Below are positions 15,293 to 27,900 of a DNA stretch of 64,000 bases, piece after piece. A program made the position numbers and the translations under genes. The notes below the pieces were generated by a model, which ran no database searches, had not been told where the DNA came from, and saw nothing but the letters and a program-made list of their open reading frames with translations. The stretch's first letter is position 1; the number at the start of each line of letters is the position of its first letter. This stretch comes from Dendrocalamus latiflorus (Eukaryota > Streptophyta > Magnoliopsida > Poales > Poaceae), in assembly GCA_017311315.1 (NCBI GenBank), contig CM029654.1, positions 8,215,948 to 8,279,947 on the forward strand. Direction: 5' to 3'.

Positions 15293-18020
15293 CGGCTGAC
15301 GCCGAGCCGCGTCTTGACGGTACACTGCTCTGCCCCTCTGTAGATTGCTACCAACATCTTGTGGTTTTCCCCTGTGCCGCATTCTTTTCCGGTTCCGTAT
15401 CTTGGGAATTTAGAATGGTAGTATTGATGACTGATGAGTCATGACTCAGGAGTGTGTGCAACCACAGCAGGATTATGTGTCTTGCTGCTACTTACAGTGG
15501 AGACCTGAGGTCTTTGTTTATAGGCAATTAGGCATGGTTTGATGCATGTCTCTGCGATACGATGTTTTCCCAGGAGCAGTAGGTAGTCTATCGTTGTGTT
15601 CTTATAGTTGTGATTTTTGAATTCTGGTCTATTTATGAGATGTAGTACGCCGAGAGAAATAGCAGTAAGCAAACCCAGCCTATGGCCAGTTTCTACTCTG
15701 TAGGTGCAAGGTTCCAACGCGTTATTCGGATCTTAGGTCAGGCATGTCGACTAAGAAATAGCCTGTGATGCTTCGGCCCTGTGATTTTTAATGCAGACTA
15801 CAGTGTCCCAATATTGAGTTGATGGAAGCAGTGCTCCGTGCAGTGCTGAATTATTCGCTTGACTTGCTTAGCTTGGATGCAATTGACGGCTCAAGTTAGA
15901 CAAGGATGTTACATCAAAATGTTTGCAATAGATCGAACAAACACCAGTAGTATTGTATTTGTAACTGCCATGTGATTGGATTCGAAAACGCTTCCCTTGT
16001 TTCTACTGCTGATAATGTTGTTGGCTTGTTGCGGAATACATTTTTAGCCATTGGAGGACATAACCAGCTCCCAATTTTCCAGTAAGATAGAAATGATTCA
16101 GATAGAATTGGCAGGGTTGCAATTGTATAGCTAGAGAGGCTAGATGGCACTACAACAGAACAGGAATCTAAGAGTTTGTGCCTTTGTGGTCTAAACTGCG
16201 GAGTGGATCTTTTTGCAGTTTGCACTCAAACATGCATGTGGTGAGCAAGGTTTATTTCAGGGCACGGGGGAGAGATAATATGGAGTTTGGCATCTTGCGT
16301 AAACCTGTTTCCTCACACAAACTAAGATGATGGATATTATAAACATGGAAATATGTTCTTTTGATATTTTGATGTGGGTATTAGAATATTAGATATCCAA
16401 ACTAGTTCCAATGGAGTTAGAATGGTTCAAGTTTCCATTTACTATATCTTTACAAACGTGAGTTTTTATGAGAAACTAAAAGAAAAATAATGTGTTTCAT
16501 ATATGATTTATGTCGATTCAAAAGTAGAAAGAAAATTTATTGACTTATGCGCCTGATAATGATTGTATTTAGATCTTCTTCAATAAAAAGGCTAAATGAT
16601 CTCTTCCATTTGCTCATTTGTACTAATTATCTTATTTATTGCTTAATTGCTTAATTGTGATGTTTGTTCATCCTTGCTAAATATTCAAGTCGAATGATTT
16701 TCATTTGTATTTCTTTTTATCAGATTCCATGGTGTGGACAGTTCTCCCGAAGTCATTGAGAAAAGGTTTTGTCTGATCCATTGTACATCTTTCTGGCGAG
16801 AGTTGGATCTTCTTTGCAGATGCTTCCACTTGTGGAGAATACATGTCCTTGTTGGAAAATTGGGCTAGCGTGTTCCTTCCGTAATCCTAGCGTCTTCTTG
16901 TTTTCATCTTATCACATGGGTTCTAGGGTAAGACCTGAAGTGATTTGAATTGCATTCGCTGGTTACACATAATACTGTACCGGTTTAACTAGCAGTACAA
17001 CCTGTGAGGAAAACAGAGGGTTCCTGTAATTTCTTAGTTACTATCAAATCAAATGTTCTCGCCTAAACAATGAAAACAAAGCTTCAGCATAACCTCCTTT
17101 TCTGTTTCTTCAGCATAACTTCTTTTTCTGCTTTATGAGCACGGTAGTTGTGGTTATCTTGCTGTAATCGCAGGAAGTACAATTTCGAAGTAAAGAAGGA
17201 ATGGCAAGTCCCCCCGTTGAATATCGATCAATGTAATTGTTCCACCGGTCACACAAGAACCACATGTTGCTCGGTTCATCAAGATGTGGGGAGTACAACT
17301 TACCCTACTATATCTCAAATATTGGATGCCATATGAACACATGAGAGTGTCTCGGTGGGAAGCATGTGTAATGCTCTCTGAGGTCGCAGATTTATGTTCG
17401 TCCTCCGCAATTCTAGGCGTATGTTAGAAGGGCACCCACATCTATGTGTAAAGAATTAATAAAATAGTGAGAAAATAAATACAAATAATGATAACAAAAA
17501 TAAAGATACAGGGTAATTATAACCCCCCGTATATATGCAGTATGGTGCTCATAGATGATGTAGCTAAGGATGGGTTGATGTTTTTCTCTCTCTGGTTCAG
17601 CGGCGGAGCTAGAAAATTAGGAAATCTGCAGCAAAGCTTGGACCATGTCAATAGACACTTCGATCGTTAAGGTATCAGTTCCATTTAAAGCATGTTTATA
17701 TTGGTTTCTGTTTCTGATTTCTACTTGAAATTTGTGTTAGCTTTTACTTTTGATTTCTGCTTGAAAAAGGTAGAAGTCAATGTGAACATCCGGTTTTTCG
17801 AAGTGGCTTCTCTACTTCTCTCGCTTTGAAGATAAGGTAAGGAGTCACGAGCGTATAATATACCCCTCCTCTCATGTACATATCTCTTTCTTATTTTCCT
17901 TATCGCTCGTCCACTTCTTTTAAAAATTATTTTTTAACTATTGCTGCTTATCATTAACTAAAACCTACCGGCCACAGATAAAGCTAAAAGTTATTCAATA
18001 TCAATAGGCCTCTAGTAACG
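15293..18020 (+). other. AT-rich region downstream of the small gene, no recognised gene
   Basis: The first part is likely the 3' UTR and possible 3' introns of the small gene (a splice-donor-like GTACAC at 15319). Between 15.4 and 17.9 kb only short open frames without coding character occur. 17.67-17.85 kb is rich in TTTCTG/TTGAAA words typical of small grass MITEs, but I could not set boundaries. Confidence 0.45.
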
Positions 18021-18593
18021 AATTTTGGTTAGATATAGCACTGTTGATCACCAGAATACCAAATCTAGCCTCCTAACCAGTGCAATCCCATTTTTAGCCC
18101 CTCCCCCACCGCACGACACGTGGCAATCGTGCAGTCAGGGACCGCACGTCACTGAGATCGTGCGGTCACCGACCGCACAACCACTGTTCATGCGAGATCA
18201 TGCGGTCGGGGACCGCACGACCACTGTTCATGTCTGAGTCGTGCGGTCCCCAACACTGCCTTAAAAGGAGTGTGCCCTCGTTGAACCCCTACTCTGCCTC
18301 CTTCGCCTGTGCAGAACTAGAGATTCCGCTGCGGTGTTGTCTAGTCTAGGGACCACACGACTCGGGTATGAACAGTGGTTGTGCGGTCTCCGACCACACG
18401 ATCTCGCGTGAATAGTGGTCATGCGGTCTGGGACCGCACAATCTCGGTGTCGTGCGGTCCCCGACCGCGCGATGGTCACATGTCATCGTCAGAAAATTGT
18501 GCAGTGGGAGAGGGGACCAAAAATAGGATTGCACTGGTTAGAAGGTTAGATCTAGTATTCTGATGATCCACGGTGCTATTCCTAACCAAAATT
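18021..18593. mobile_element. Foldback element: about 250-bp inverted-repeat arms, 573 bp in total
   Basis: AATTTTGGTTAGATATAGCA at 18021 is matched by the complement of the sequence ending at 18593 (TGCTATTCCTAACCAAAATT). The similarity continues inward for about 250 bp through GTGCAATCCCATTTTTAG, TGCGGTCGGGGACCGCAC, ACCACTGTTCATG and CTAGAGATTCCGC to an apex near 18.31 kb. Each arm also holds smaller palindromes built from GTGCGGTC/GACCGCAC. Flanks CTCTAGTA and CTCTACTA resemble an imperfect duplication. Long arms suggest a Mutator-like or foldback element. The RNA would form one long hairpin. Confidence 0.7.
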
Positions 18594-20133
18594 CTCTACT
18601 AGCCAACTAGCCGTCCGCGTGAGCTATAGGCATTGAGTTAACATGTGATAAGAATGGAAGAGAAGGAAAATGATGGGAGGGGTGAAATTACGGATGACAA
18701 ATTCACTTATAGGGACTTAACGAACCAAATTAAGACATGAAGGAGACCTTTATTTTTAGAATCCGATATGAAGGAGACTTAAAATGCAAGTACTTTTCTT
18801 CAGGTCCTCGACAACATAATACCCCTGTAAACATACTAGCTACCTCCGATTGAATTTTTTAAAATAATCAATTTTTAATTTTGAATTACAGTATTATACC
18901 CGTATTTTTTTTTGCAGAAATGGTCCTCTGTTGCCGCACGATTGGGCGACATGGGCAAATCGCCCAACCGTTGGGCGACACCAAGCCAAGTCGCCTAACG
19001 GTTGGACAACTTACTCATGTCGCCTAACTGTGGAGCAACTTTGGCATGTGTCGCCCAACGGCTTGGCGATAATCCTCTAGTCGCCCAACCGTTGGGTAAT
19101 TGTTAAACATATATAATTAATTTATTAATCCGATGGAAATCATTGTGGGGGTAAATGGCGATTGTTGTAGGTATGTAGTATTTAGCAAATCTTGTTTGTA
19201 AATTATTTTTTTTAAAAAGGCAGATAATGTCGGTTAATACGTTTGTGATTTTCATAGATTATTAATTGTATGCAATCTGTTAGACTCGCAATAACATTTT
19301 GTGATCATCGCATGTTGTTGTAGTGCTGCAAATTTTCTGAAAAATTTTGTGAGGACGATTGAGGTAGTAATGATTCGTAAGTAGAAAGATAAGTGATATT
19401 ACAATGCACTAGAGAATTCGTACAGGAGGAAGACAAAGCAAAATATGTACACAACGAAAAAAGTACACAAAGCAAAAGTGTACATGCAAGCGAAGACAGT
19501 GAAGGGTCGGTCGCCCACAGTGTACGTGATGGGCAATACGAAGCTTAAGGTACAAGCTTCTCTAGGTGTGGCTATTGGTAGAAAGTGCTTTGCGCTATCC
19601 ACATGGAGTGTTGCATAGGGGGCGCCTCGGACGTGGCTGACCATCGTTGTAGTGACACACACATGTGCAGTTAGGGTTCGCGCAGCAGCATGTGGGATCA
19701 TACGAACTTCCTATGTTGATGACCTTTTTGTTGCCCCTCTCGCGTTGCATCTGTTGGTGGATGTCATCGTTTTTCTCATTGAGATTGTCAATTTGTGCCT
19801 TCAACTCTAAGATTCAGTTCCACAATGTATCTATGTATGTCACAACATAGCATTCACGGGGAGGATTGATCATCGGACAAAGTTGCATTTTGCCACCTGT
19901 TGGAAAGGAACGTTAACATGGAAGCTCTATTAGCAATAACAGAAAATAAACTATGGGCTAATTGTACCCAGAGTGTGGGCATCGAAAGAAATATCATCCG
20001 CCTTCGAATTGGCCATCCAAGATCTGCACGATTGTGTCCTCCCCGTGTCTGCAATGTGGCTAGACCAGTTGGCTACACTTATTTTGCATCTGAGAGACCA
20101 TGGGGTTGTGACCTCATGTGTATGATGAGTAAT
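18594..20133. other. Degenerate repetitive DNA with palindromic-word cluster and broken minus-strand ORFs
   Basis: 18930-19098 holds the CGCCCAACGG word cluster described separately. On the minus strand, 19595-19804 encodes a Gln/Lys-rich probable coiled coil ending in a Cys cluster (CCCANPNCTCVCH). 19854-20139 carries two overlapping frames that look like the remains of one disrupted ORF. I read this as a decayed transposon gene of unknown family. Confidence 0.35.
18930..19098. repeat. Cluster of the palindromic word CGCCCAACGGTTGGGCG
   Basis: TCGCCCAACCGTTGGGCGAC at 18960 and five related copies to 19098 (GTCGCCTAACGG, GTCGCCCAACGG, GTCGCCCAACCG and others), spaced 20-35 bp. Each is a near-palindrome of CGCCCAAC and GTTGGGCG in otherwise AT-rich DNA. 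Confidence 0.7.
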
Positions 20134-21826
20134 TGACATCGGTTCAGGTTAGTCGAGTTTGGTTTGTGTGGTCGGACCATGTCGTTGCGTGGTGTAACGG
20201 GTTCGGTCGGACTTGGTCAAACCAGGTCAATGTGTTTAGGATGCATATTCTGTTGATTTGACAGGTTTGGACTTCATCTTGAGTAAGTATGACTCTTTGA
20301 TGTTGATTATGCTTACATGTATCGAGCGGTGCTATTTGATGTGTTCTTGTCTGTGTTGGCTGCAGGACGTCGAGGCGGAGTCGTGGTGAGACACGAGGTG
20401 ACCGGACTAGACGCAGGTGGCGTTGAGGTCAGAACGGTCGGAGGTGTCGAAGACGGCGGAGACTCGAGGTGGTTGCGAGGCTTGGACGACAAGGAACGCG
20501 GAAGCTTCCAGGAAGGTGCAGAAGGGGCGTTTCGGTAAAAACGCAAAGCTGCATACGTGGAAGCGGGTTCCGTTCGAGTTGGCGGGCGTAACGGGTTGGA
20601 GATCCGTTAGCCAAGGCCTATATAAGGAGAGGGTGTCTCCTTGAGGGCGGTATGGATTCAATGGCTTTGGGAGAGAGCTAGGGTTTTAGTGAGTCAAAAG
20701 AGGCTTTGGGAGGTTGTTTTCCCTTTGCTCTTTAGTTGTTGAGAGTGGGTGAAATGGACAGAGTGCTGTCTGTGTGTTGTTTCACGTAGCTTCATCCTCC
20801 CTATGTGTTGTGTCTCCTCCAAGCATGTAGAGGGTAGATGAGTTCTTGGCTTGGGGAGAGGGAGAGATTGGAGTGATGTGCATGTAATCTTCCTTGTTCT
20901 AATGTCCATGCGTATCGGGACTCCTCTGTATTCCTTTTGCTTCAATGAATGAAAATCTGAAGTTTGATTCTCTCTGTTCGTGCTCTCTATTCTTCGTTTC
21001 TCCCTTTTGCATGATTTCTTGACTTTCTTGGTTTCTTGTTCTTTCTTGCTGGGAAGGCCCAAAATGGGTTGCTCTATGTTGGGATGATGCCTCAAGATCA
21101 TTTGATCGAGTTTCCCAAGAGTAAACTTCGTTTAATTTCAGATTTGGGTATTTGAGCCTCTCTGTTCTTCATTTCCTCCTTCTAGGGTTTTATGCAAATT
21201 TGATTCCCTTCGCGAGATGGCTTGAAATTTGGCATGGAGAGTCCAGAGGCTATTGAGTAGCTATCCTCAAAGTTTCATAGCCAAAAGATCAAAGATTATG
21301 GAGTAATTTGAGTTTTGGCTCAGTTTTGCAAAAGTTTCAGATTTTTGCTATAATCTGAAATTTGTGCTCTTGAGTTGTCATCTCTCTGTTTCCTAGGCCC
21401 TATAGGTTATTTGAGAGGTAGACACACTGATCTGGGTAGAGAAATCTAGAAGAAATTCTCTATTTTTGTTGTTGTTTGGAGTTCTGTCTTTGCTGTCTGA
21501 AAATCATGTTTGCTGATTTCTTCGTGCGGTACTACCGCTCCTCGAAAGGTACTACCGCTCGACTTAGCGGTACTACCGCTCAGAGGTACTACCGCTCGTC
21601 TAAGCGGTACTACCGCTTGCAGTCTGACCTGCTCTGAAATTATTATTTTTTGACTGTTTCTTTCTGGATCTGGTTTATCCTTGTTGCTGTGACTTCCAGT
21701 AGTGCATATCTTCTATCTTCATAGCTTCCATAGCTATTGGAGAAGAAGCATAAGTGTGGATACTCGAGGGGCGAATTTAATTTTAGAAAGCATCATTCAC
21801 CCCCCTCTGTCGCCATTTCGGTCCAA
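20134..21826 (+). mobile_element. Possible LTR or LTR fragment of a Copia-type element
   Basis: A TATA box (CTATATAAGG, about 20620) lies upstream of a transcribed-looking region with CT-rich stretches and short GCGGTACTACCGCT repeats (21.53-21.62 kb). The right end TTCACCCCCCTCTGTC...TCCAACA (about 21800-21826) resembles the 3' end of long SIRE/Maximus-type LTRs. I could not find a second LTR, a PBS or a clean target duplication. Solo-LTR status and the left boundary are guesses. Confidence 0.3.
21525..21619 (+). repeat. Five copies of the palindrome GGTACTACCGCT
   Basis: The word (AGC)GGTACTACCGCT is a near-palindrome (AGCGGTA/TACCGCT) and occurs five times in 95 bp with variable spacers (CCTCGAAA, CGACTT, CAGA, CGTCTA). 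Confidence 0.85.
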
Positions 21827-22127
21827 CAGCATCAAGCAGTAGTTAGGGCCAAAGTCCTGTTGCATTTTGAGGGCAAGGTCTTACGATGGCAACCTTGGTT
21901 GGACTGGCCACTCGATGTCTGCCATGGTATGTTACTCTAGGATGGAGAATGTTCTTCTTCCTACAGTAGGCAGGGTTGGTGCTCCTACTTTTAAGCAGGG
22001 GTGTGCATTTTATAACCCACAGGGGGAGGCAACGTGCTTTCTCACATAGTGGGTCATATTTTAGCTTGCAGAGCAACGATGTTGCCTCCATCATTAGAGT
22101 GGGGTGTGTCCTTCCTCTCCAAACGAG

Positions 22128-22340
22128 GTAGCTTTCTGCACTAATGTGACCTAACGAGCCAGCTTTTGGCAATGACATGACCCAGAGAGCCAGCTTTGCA
22201 CAAGATGTGACTTGACCAAGCAGCTTTGTGCTGCAACATGGCCCAACGACCCAACTTTATGCAGGACCTGACCCAAGAGGCAGCTTTGCGCTATGACATG
22301 ATCTAATGACATAGCTTTGTGCAGTGATGCGACGCAAGGC
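22128..22340 (+). repeat. Degenerate tandem array, period about 38-40 bp
   Basis: Alternation of CAGCTTT(G)TGC with a TGACNTGACC(C/T)AA-type phrase, five to six units, about 65-80% alike. Copies of GCAGCTTTG start near 22160, 22190, 22220, 22270 and 22313. No coding reading is evident. Confidence 0.6.
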
Positions 22341-23112
22341 TATAGTACAGTTCCTCTTCAGGCCTAGTGCATCGTGGACACCAAATTTGCTTCAACCGAA
22401 TTAAGTACTACCCCAACGGGGTACTCCTGCATCACAACTACAACAATACGTCGCTCAAATGGAGAACCAGTGGGATGAGATGTGCAGGCTCGCTAGGGCA
22501 GCTGCAACGCACGATGAATAAAGGGATATTGCGATGCAACCAAGAATTCATACATGGAAGAGAACTTTAGATAAATGACATAAGGAAAACAACACGATCG
22601 TTCATCCGAGAAGGAGGTTACATGGCACACAGGCTAACGAATTAAAGATGGTACACACATGTCTTTAGAGAATTAGAAATTCATAACGAACCAAGGTGGT
22701 ACACGCATGCCTTTAAAGAATTAGAAATACATAGCACATATAGCCGAAGAGCGTCGAACTACTGTGTGGAACATGACCATTTGCCCTTGCAGCCCAACTC
22801 GACATTGTAGTCCTCGCCATTGGCCATAGCCTTAGCCACTAGTTCATGCCTTCTCTCATGCTCCTCCCCATGAGTTTCCCACTCCCTACGCCTTCACGCC
22901 TTCAGGTGAGTTTGCATCTCCCACCAGATACGCTCGCTTCGATCTTCGCTGTGGTGCCACTCCTCCATCCTCTTGTGTGCAGTCTGGGCGTCTCACTCCT
23001 CACAGTTCAGAGTCCACTAGTCGTGTGGGTGGATCTCCTGATCAATTCATTTGCGGTACGCACATAGCGGATCTGGAGACCACAGGAAATGGGGAGAGCT
23101 TGTTAGTGCATG
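22341..23112 (-). other. Probable decayed transposon gene fragment (minus strand) left of the Gypsy element
   Basis: On the minus strand 22760-23010 reads as a charged, helix-prone stretch (for example HKRMEEWHHSEDRSERIWW) interrupted by stop codons. This style is common in plant transposon ORFs. The family cannot be named. The rest has no features. Confidence 0.3.
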
Positions 23113-24911
23113 TGTCGAGATCCGAATATCCAAACCGGACTCTCCTATGTATACCGAACTAGTCCAGGATCATGCTAGTGCACACAGTATAAACATAGAT
23201 AAAATATCAACCACATCACAACTTACTAAGAAAAGACTCAAATATTATTAATTATCAGAATTGCGACCTTATGGCCAAGCTTATAGTTAATAGCCTGAAA
23301 GACTTACCATTCACTCCAATAAACCACCCGTGAACTAACCGTTCACGTAATGAACCACCAGTGAACTCTACCCCTCATGTGAAATCACCGAGCATTGTCC
23401 ATAACCGGGACACAACTATTCGAATAGTTTTATACTCTACAAAGGTTGCACAACTTTACCCACATGATATGATCATCTCTACGTACAAAAATCACAAGGC
23501 TTTTATAATGCTCAATCTCAACCTAATTTCGCCCACTAATGTTTTGTAGGTTTTGTAGTCGAGTAGGTGAACCACCTAGTCGATAATTGCTCCATCTTGC
23601 ACCAATAAAACATCAGTGGCGAAATAAAAGTTGAAACTTCACAAATTATTATGCCCGGGCTATCCCATACTAGACATGTGGTTGTACGATAAGACTCAAA
23701 TTAAGGGCGCACAAAGTTAAGTCTTTAGACATTACCCAGACAAAATATCCACATCCCTGAAGTGCTAACCACACTTCTCCCCTTTGCTACATGATCATTT
23801 GCCCAAGTGAAAACCATTTTGTATAACCACCACCAATGACACTACCCATGTCAAGGTGCACAAATTTTATATCTATGGCTGACCACCATAATTTAATATC
23901 TCATTAATTCAAAATTAATTAATAGATCACATGTGATGATAACCCAACATACTGTTAGCACGGATAAGCATACTAAACGTATAACCCATGTGAAAACCAA
24001 TATTGTATCAGTAGATAAATACCCATCCTATGGTGACAATAGAATCATGGCATTCAGATTATCAAGGAGAAATTAATCAAATAGGTCATTAACTACCAAT
24101 ACAAAGGTTTTATAATAAAATAGCGATGCGTGATAATTTAAAATAACAAAATACATAATATATTCGAAAGCTAGGTTCAACATAATCAAAGGACACGAAT
24201 GGCCTTGGACTTGCTTAGTTAATTGCTCTAGATCTTCAAATCTTTCTTCAACTCCTTCGAATGCGTGATCTAATGAGTGAGAAAATGAAACAAAGCACAA
24301 AAAATTAAATAAAATTCAAATAAACCCTAAAAACTTCAAAACCAGAACAAAAGATAGAGCTCAATTTTACATGAATTTAGAAAAAAAAATCAGGTCAATT
24401 AGAGCTAGGACGAAGGAGAACGGGCTCTTGAAAAATCTGATCTAAAGAAAATACTAGAAATTTAGAAATTCTACTGTGCTGTAGACTTGGTGCATGAAAT
24501 AGTGAGTCTACGGTGAACCCAGGTCATGGAACAGTGTACTAGTGATAGCTTGGACGACGTGGCGGGTGACTGGGCAACTAGGGCTAAGGTGGCAGGGTGA
24601 CATGGCTCAGTGACTCAGCTGGCTCATAACACAGTAGGTCTGATAAGCGGGACCTGCATGTCAGTCTCTTGTTGCACGTGGACTAAGTTCATGGAGAAGC
24701 CGAACAACGCGTGGCACTGGGTGAGGGGTGACATGGTCGACGTGCGGAACGAGGCATTTTCTCAGCTGGTGAGGGGCGATGCACGAACCAAGGGCGGTAG
24801 GGCGGAACGGTGGCAAGAGCGGCTGGCCGACGGGGTTGAGTGGGATGGTGAGGGCAAGACGGATGAACTGAGGGCTTACCGGCAGTGGTCGGAATGACGG
24901 CGATGGCGACA
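23113..24911 (-). repeat. 3' LTR of the Gypsy element, distal part
   Basis: TGTCGAGATCC... matches TGTCAAGACCT... at 35099, with strong similarity at 23130-23296 (to about 35300) and at 24260-24910 (to 35640-36265). The middle (about 23297-24260) does not match the other LTR. It continues at 28802 after the inserted solo LTR. Confidence 0.8.
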
Positions 24912-27900
24912 GCTACTGTAACATCCTGAAAATTTGGATTTGAAAATATAAAGTATTTGAATTTCTTTTGCAAATGTGATTTATTCGAATTTGGAATTAT
25001 GGGATTTTCTTGAAAATTTTGATGAAGGTTCCAAAAATTAGAGGACAAACAAACATGTATAAACATTAGAAAGATGAAATCTAAGATAAGAATCTGAAAA
25101 GATGATCCATAAAAGTAAGAAAGAAATTTGACTTAGAACATAATATATCATTTCTGAAAATAATGGCACGAATAATAATGGAAGCAAGTAAATTAAATAC
25201 CAACATTAGTTGGAAATATTTTTATTAAGTCCAAAATATCATCAGGAACTTCTGTGAATTTTTCTGGAATTTTTGGATGTATCTTCATATTTTTCTGAGC
25301 TTATTGGGATTTTCTGGCAATTTCTAAAAAGCTAAGATCAAAATCAGGAAAATTAAAACCCCAACCCACTCCTCTGGCTGCCACTTGGACAGCTAGGATC
25401 AGCCCACATCGCCCCGGCCGATCCCGCCTCTCCCCTTTCCCTGCTCGCCACGTGGGCGGCCGCGATTTCCCCTTCCCCGCGCCCCGGCCCATCCGGCCCA
25501 CTCATCCCTCCCGACCACCCGATCGCCCCGGCCCGATCTCCTCTGTTCCCGGTCCACTTAACCGCGCCGCCACCCGATCAGTCTTCCCCGCCACGCGACT
25601 TCATCCGCGCTGTCGCGCCTTCCCCTCCCCTCTCCCGCCGACCGGTGGACCCACCCTGTCAGGGGCTTCTTCCTCCTCCCCGTTCCGTCTCTCTGCGTAG
25701 GGCGCAGCTCTTTTCTTCCCCGTGGCGCGCATGCGCCCGGGTGCGGCCACCCGCTGCTCGGCACGTCCCTTCGCGTGCGCGGCACAAAAGCCTACCGTGT
25801 AGTCGCGGGCTAGTAGGGTTCCGGCGCCACCACCCGCAGGCCTCCCCCGCTCGGTTGCATCCGCTCGGCCACGCGGCGCAGGTCCTCTGCTGCTCAGCGC
25901 GCGCGTGGAGCTACAAAGCAATTGGGGAGGATTGCGCACAGAGCCCCGTAGCTGCAATCGATGCGCGCCAGCCGGATTCCCGCCTGCCGCCGCCTGCCAT
26001 GACCGCCAGACAAGACCGCACGGGGCCGACCGTTGCCCGCGCTCCCCCGTCGCCTATAAAGCCACTGCACCCCTCCTCCTGCTTCGCCACGCCTTCCTCC
26101 ACCTACTGTAGAGAGCAATCGAGCCCGAGCCCCTTAAATCGCCGGCGAGCTTCTTCGTCCCCAGCTCCGGCCGCCGAGCCTCCCCGTCGACCCAAGCCAC
26201 TAGAGCCCGATTCCCCGCACCCGAGCCACCTCCAGAACGTCGCGAAGTCAACCCCGGCCTCGCTCGAGCACCACACCGGCCGTAGCTCGCCGTCACCGAG
26301 GACTTCCCCGAGCCGCTGCCACCGCACGCTGCCGGCCTAGCTCCGGCACACCTCAGCCTCCGTCGTCACCACCACCAGCATCACCGCAACCCCGGCGTCG
26401 CATTTTGTCACCTCCCCGGACTCCTCCGACCGTCCCTCGCCGCCGGCACCGCGACTTCACCGCCGACCTCGACTTCCTCTGCCCGGCCCCCTCAGCGAGC
26501 TAACTCAAAAGGTATAGCTGCCCTATATGGGTAAGATAAAACCGAGCGCTCTCCTGGCTAGCAACGTTACTCTCTTCTTCCCCAGCTCCCCGGCCGCGCG
26601 CGTTCGAGCCCCCGGCTCCGTAGCGCCGGGTTGAGTTTTCTCTAATTTTTCCCAGACTGACAAGTGGGCCCCGCCCGTCAGCCGCTGGCGGCCAGTGGGC
26701 CGGCTGACATCCGGGCCCCGCATGTCAGAGACACAGAACTTAAGGAAATAAAATAAAAATAAAATGAATTAAAAACTCTAGTGGGACCCACGTGTCAGAA
26801 TTTTTTATTTTTTGGCAATTCACAGAACTGAGATTTTCAAATGGGCGTAACTTATTCATTTTAACTCCAAATTAAGTGAAATAAATTTCTAAATTTGTCT
26901 AAATTCAAGAACTATCCAATGAAACCCAAACCATGATTTTTGACGTTCATTTGAATTTCTGGTGATATTTTGAGTGATTGGTTGCTTTTCTTTTATTTGG
27001 GTATTTCGCACGATTAAATAGCATACGAGGCTCAAGAAGAAGAGGTTGAGGCAGCCAGCTTAGAAGCTTCAGAAGACCAAGATCAAGATCCCCGTGAACC
27101 AGACGAGTTAACACTTTGACCATTTTGAACCTATGATTTCGCAAAGTTAATTTCTTTTAAATTATCAACATGCATGCTGTTATTTTATGTGGTAAAATAT
27201 GTCCATTTCCAGAAATGGTAGTATACACCTAATATACTGTTTGTTAATAATGATCCGTTGAAATGCTTGGACATGTGAACCTCGTCGCCTTAGCAAAATA
27301 TATATTATCATAACTTTTACCAGTAAGTCCAAATAAATATTGCGTTGCTTAGTATTGCTAGATAAAACAGGGGTACATAGCTGCCCCAAAAACAACACTT
27401 GCAAAGTATGATATGTTTTGGGGACAGTCATGGATGGGATGACTGTAGTAAGTGGACACAATACTTTCTACCTCTGAAAAATCCTAAAATTGCTTAAATA
27501 CCCGGATAGATGGTTTGGGGGCTGGTATGTGGTGCAGTGAATGCACAAAAGGTGAAATGTGGTAGAACCATCCGGGTAACCCTAAGGACTGAATCTTGTC
27601 ATGTCACCCCGTGTATAACAAGCACAACCGCAAGCTGGCAAAGTGTAGGCAGGGCTAACTAATTTGCATCGACTTAGCAAGAGTTGCGCCGGTATGACCA
27701 CGGGCGGGTAGAGGATGGCCACATCCTCCGATGTGACGGCACAAGAGGGGGCTTCTGGAAGGGTGGTCGTACCCCGAAGGAAGTGGAAACCTTAGCGGTC
27801 GTAACTCTGCTAGGAAAAATGCATTGTAAAGGTCCTGTGATAGTCTACTCAACCGCATGGCTAAGGAATCATGTGGGGCAACGAGTGGATTTATCTCTTG

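Noticed and set aside
25645..26340. 231-codon plus-strand ORF in GC-rich DNA
   Set aside because: Part of the GC-rich leader-like region of the solo LTR. Pro/Ser/Arg-rich, no domain.
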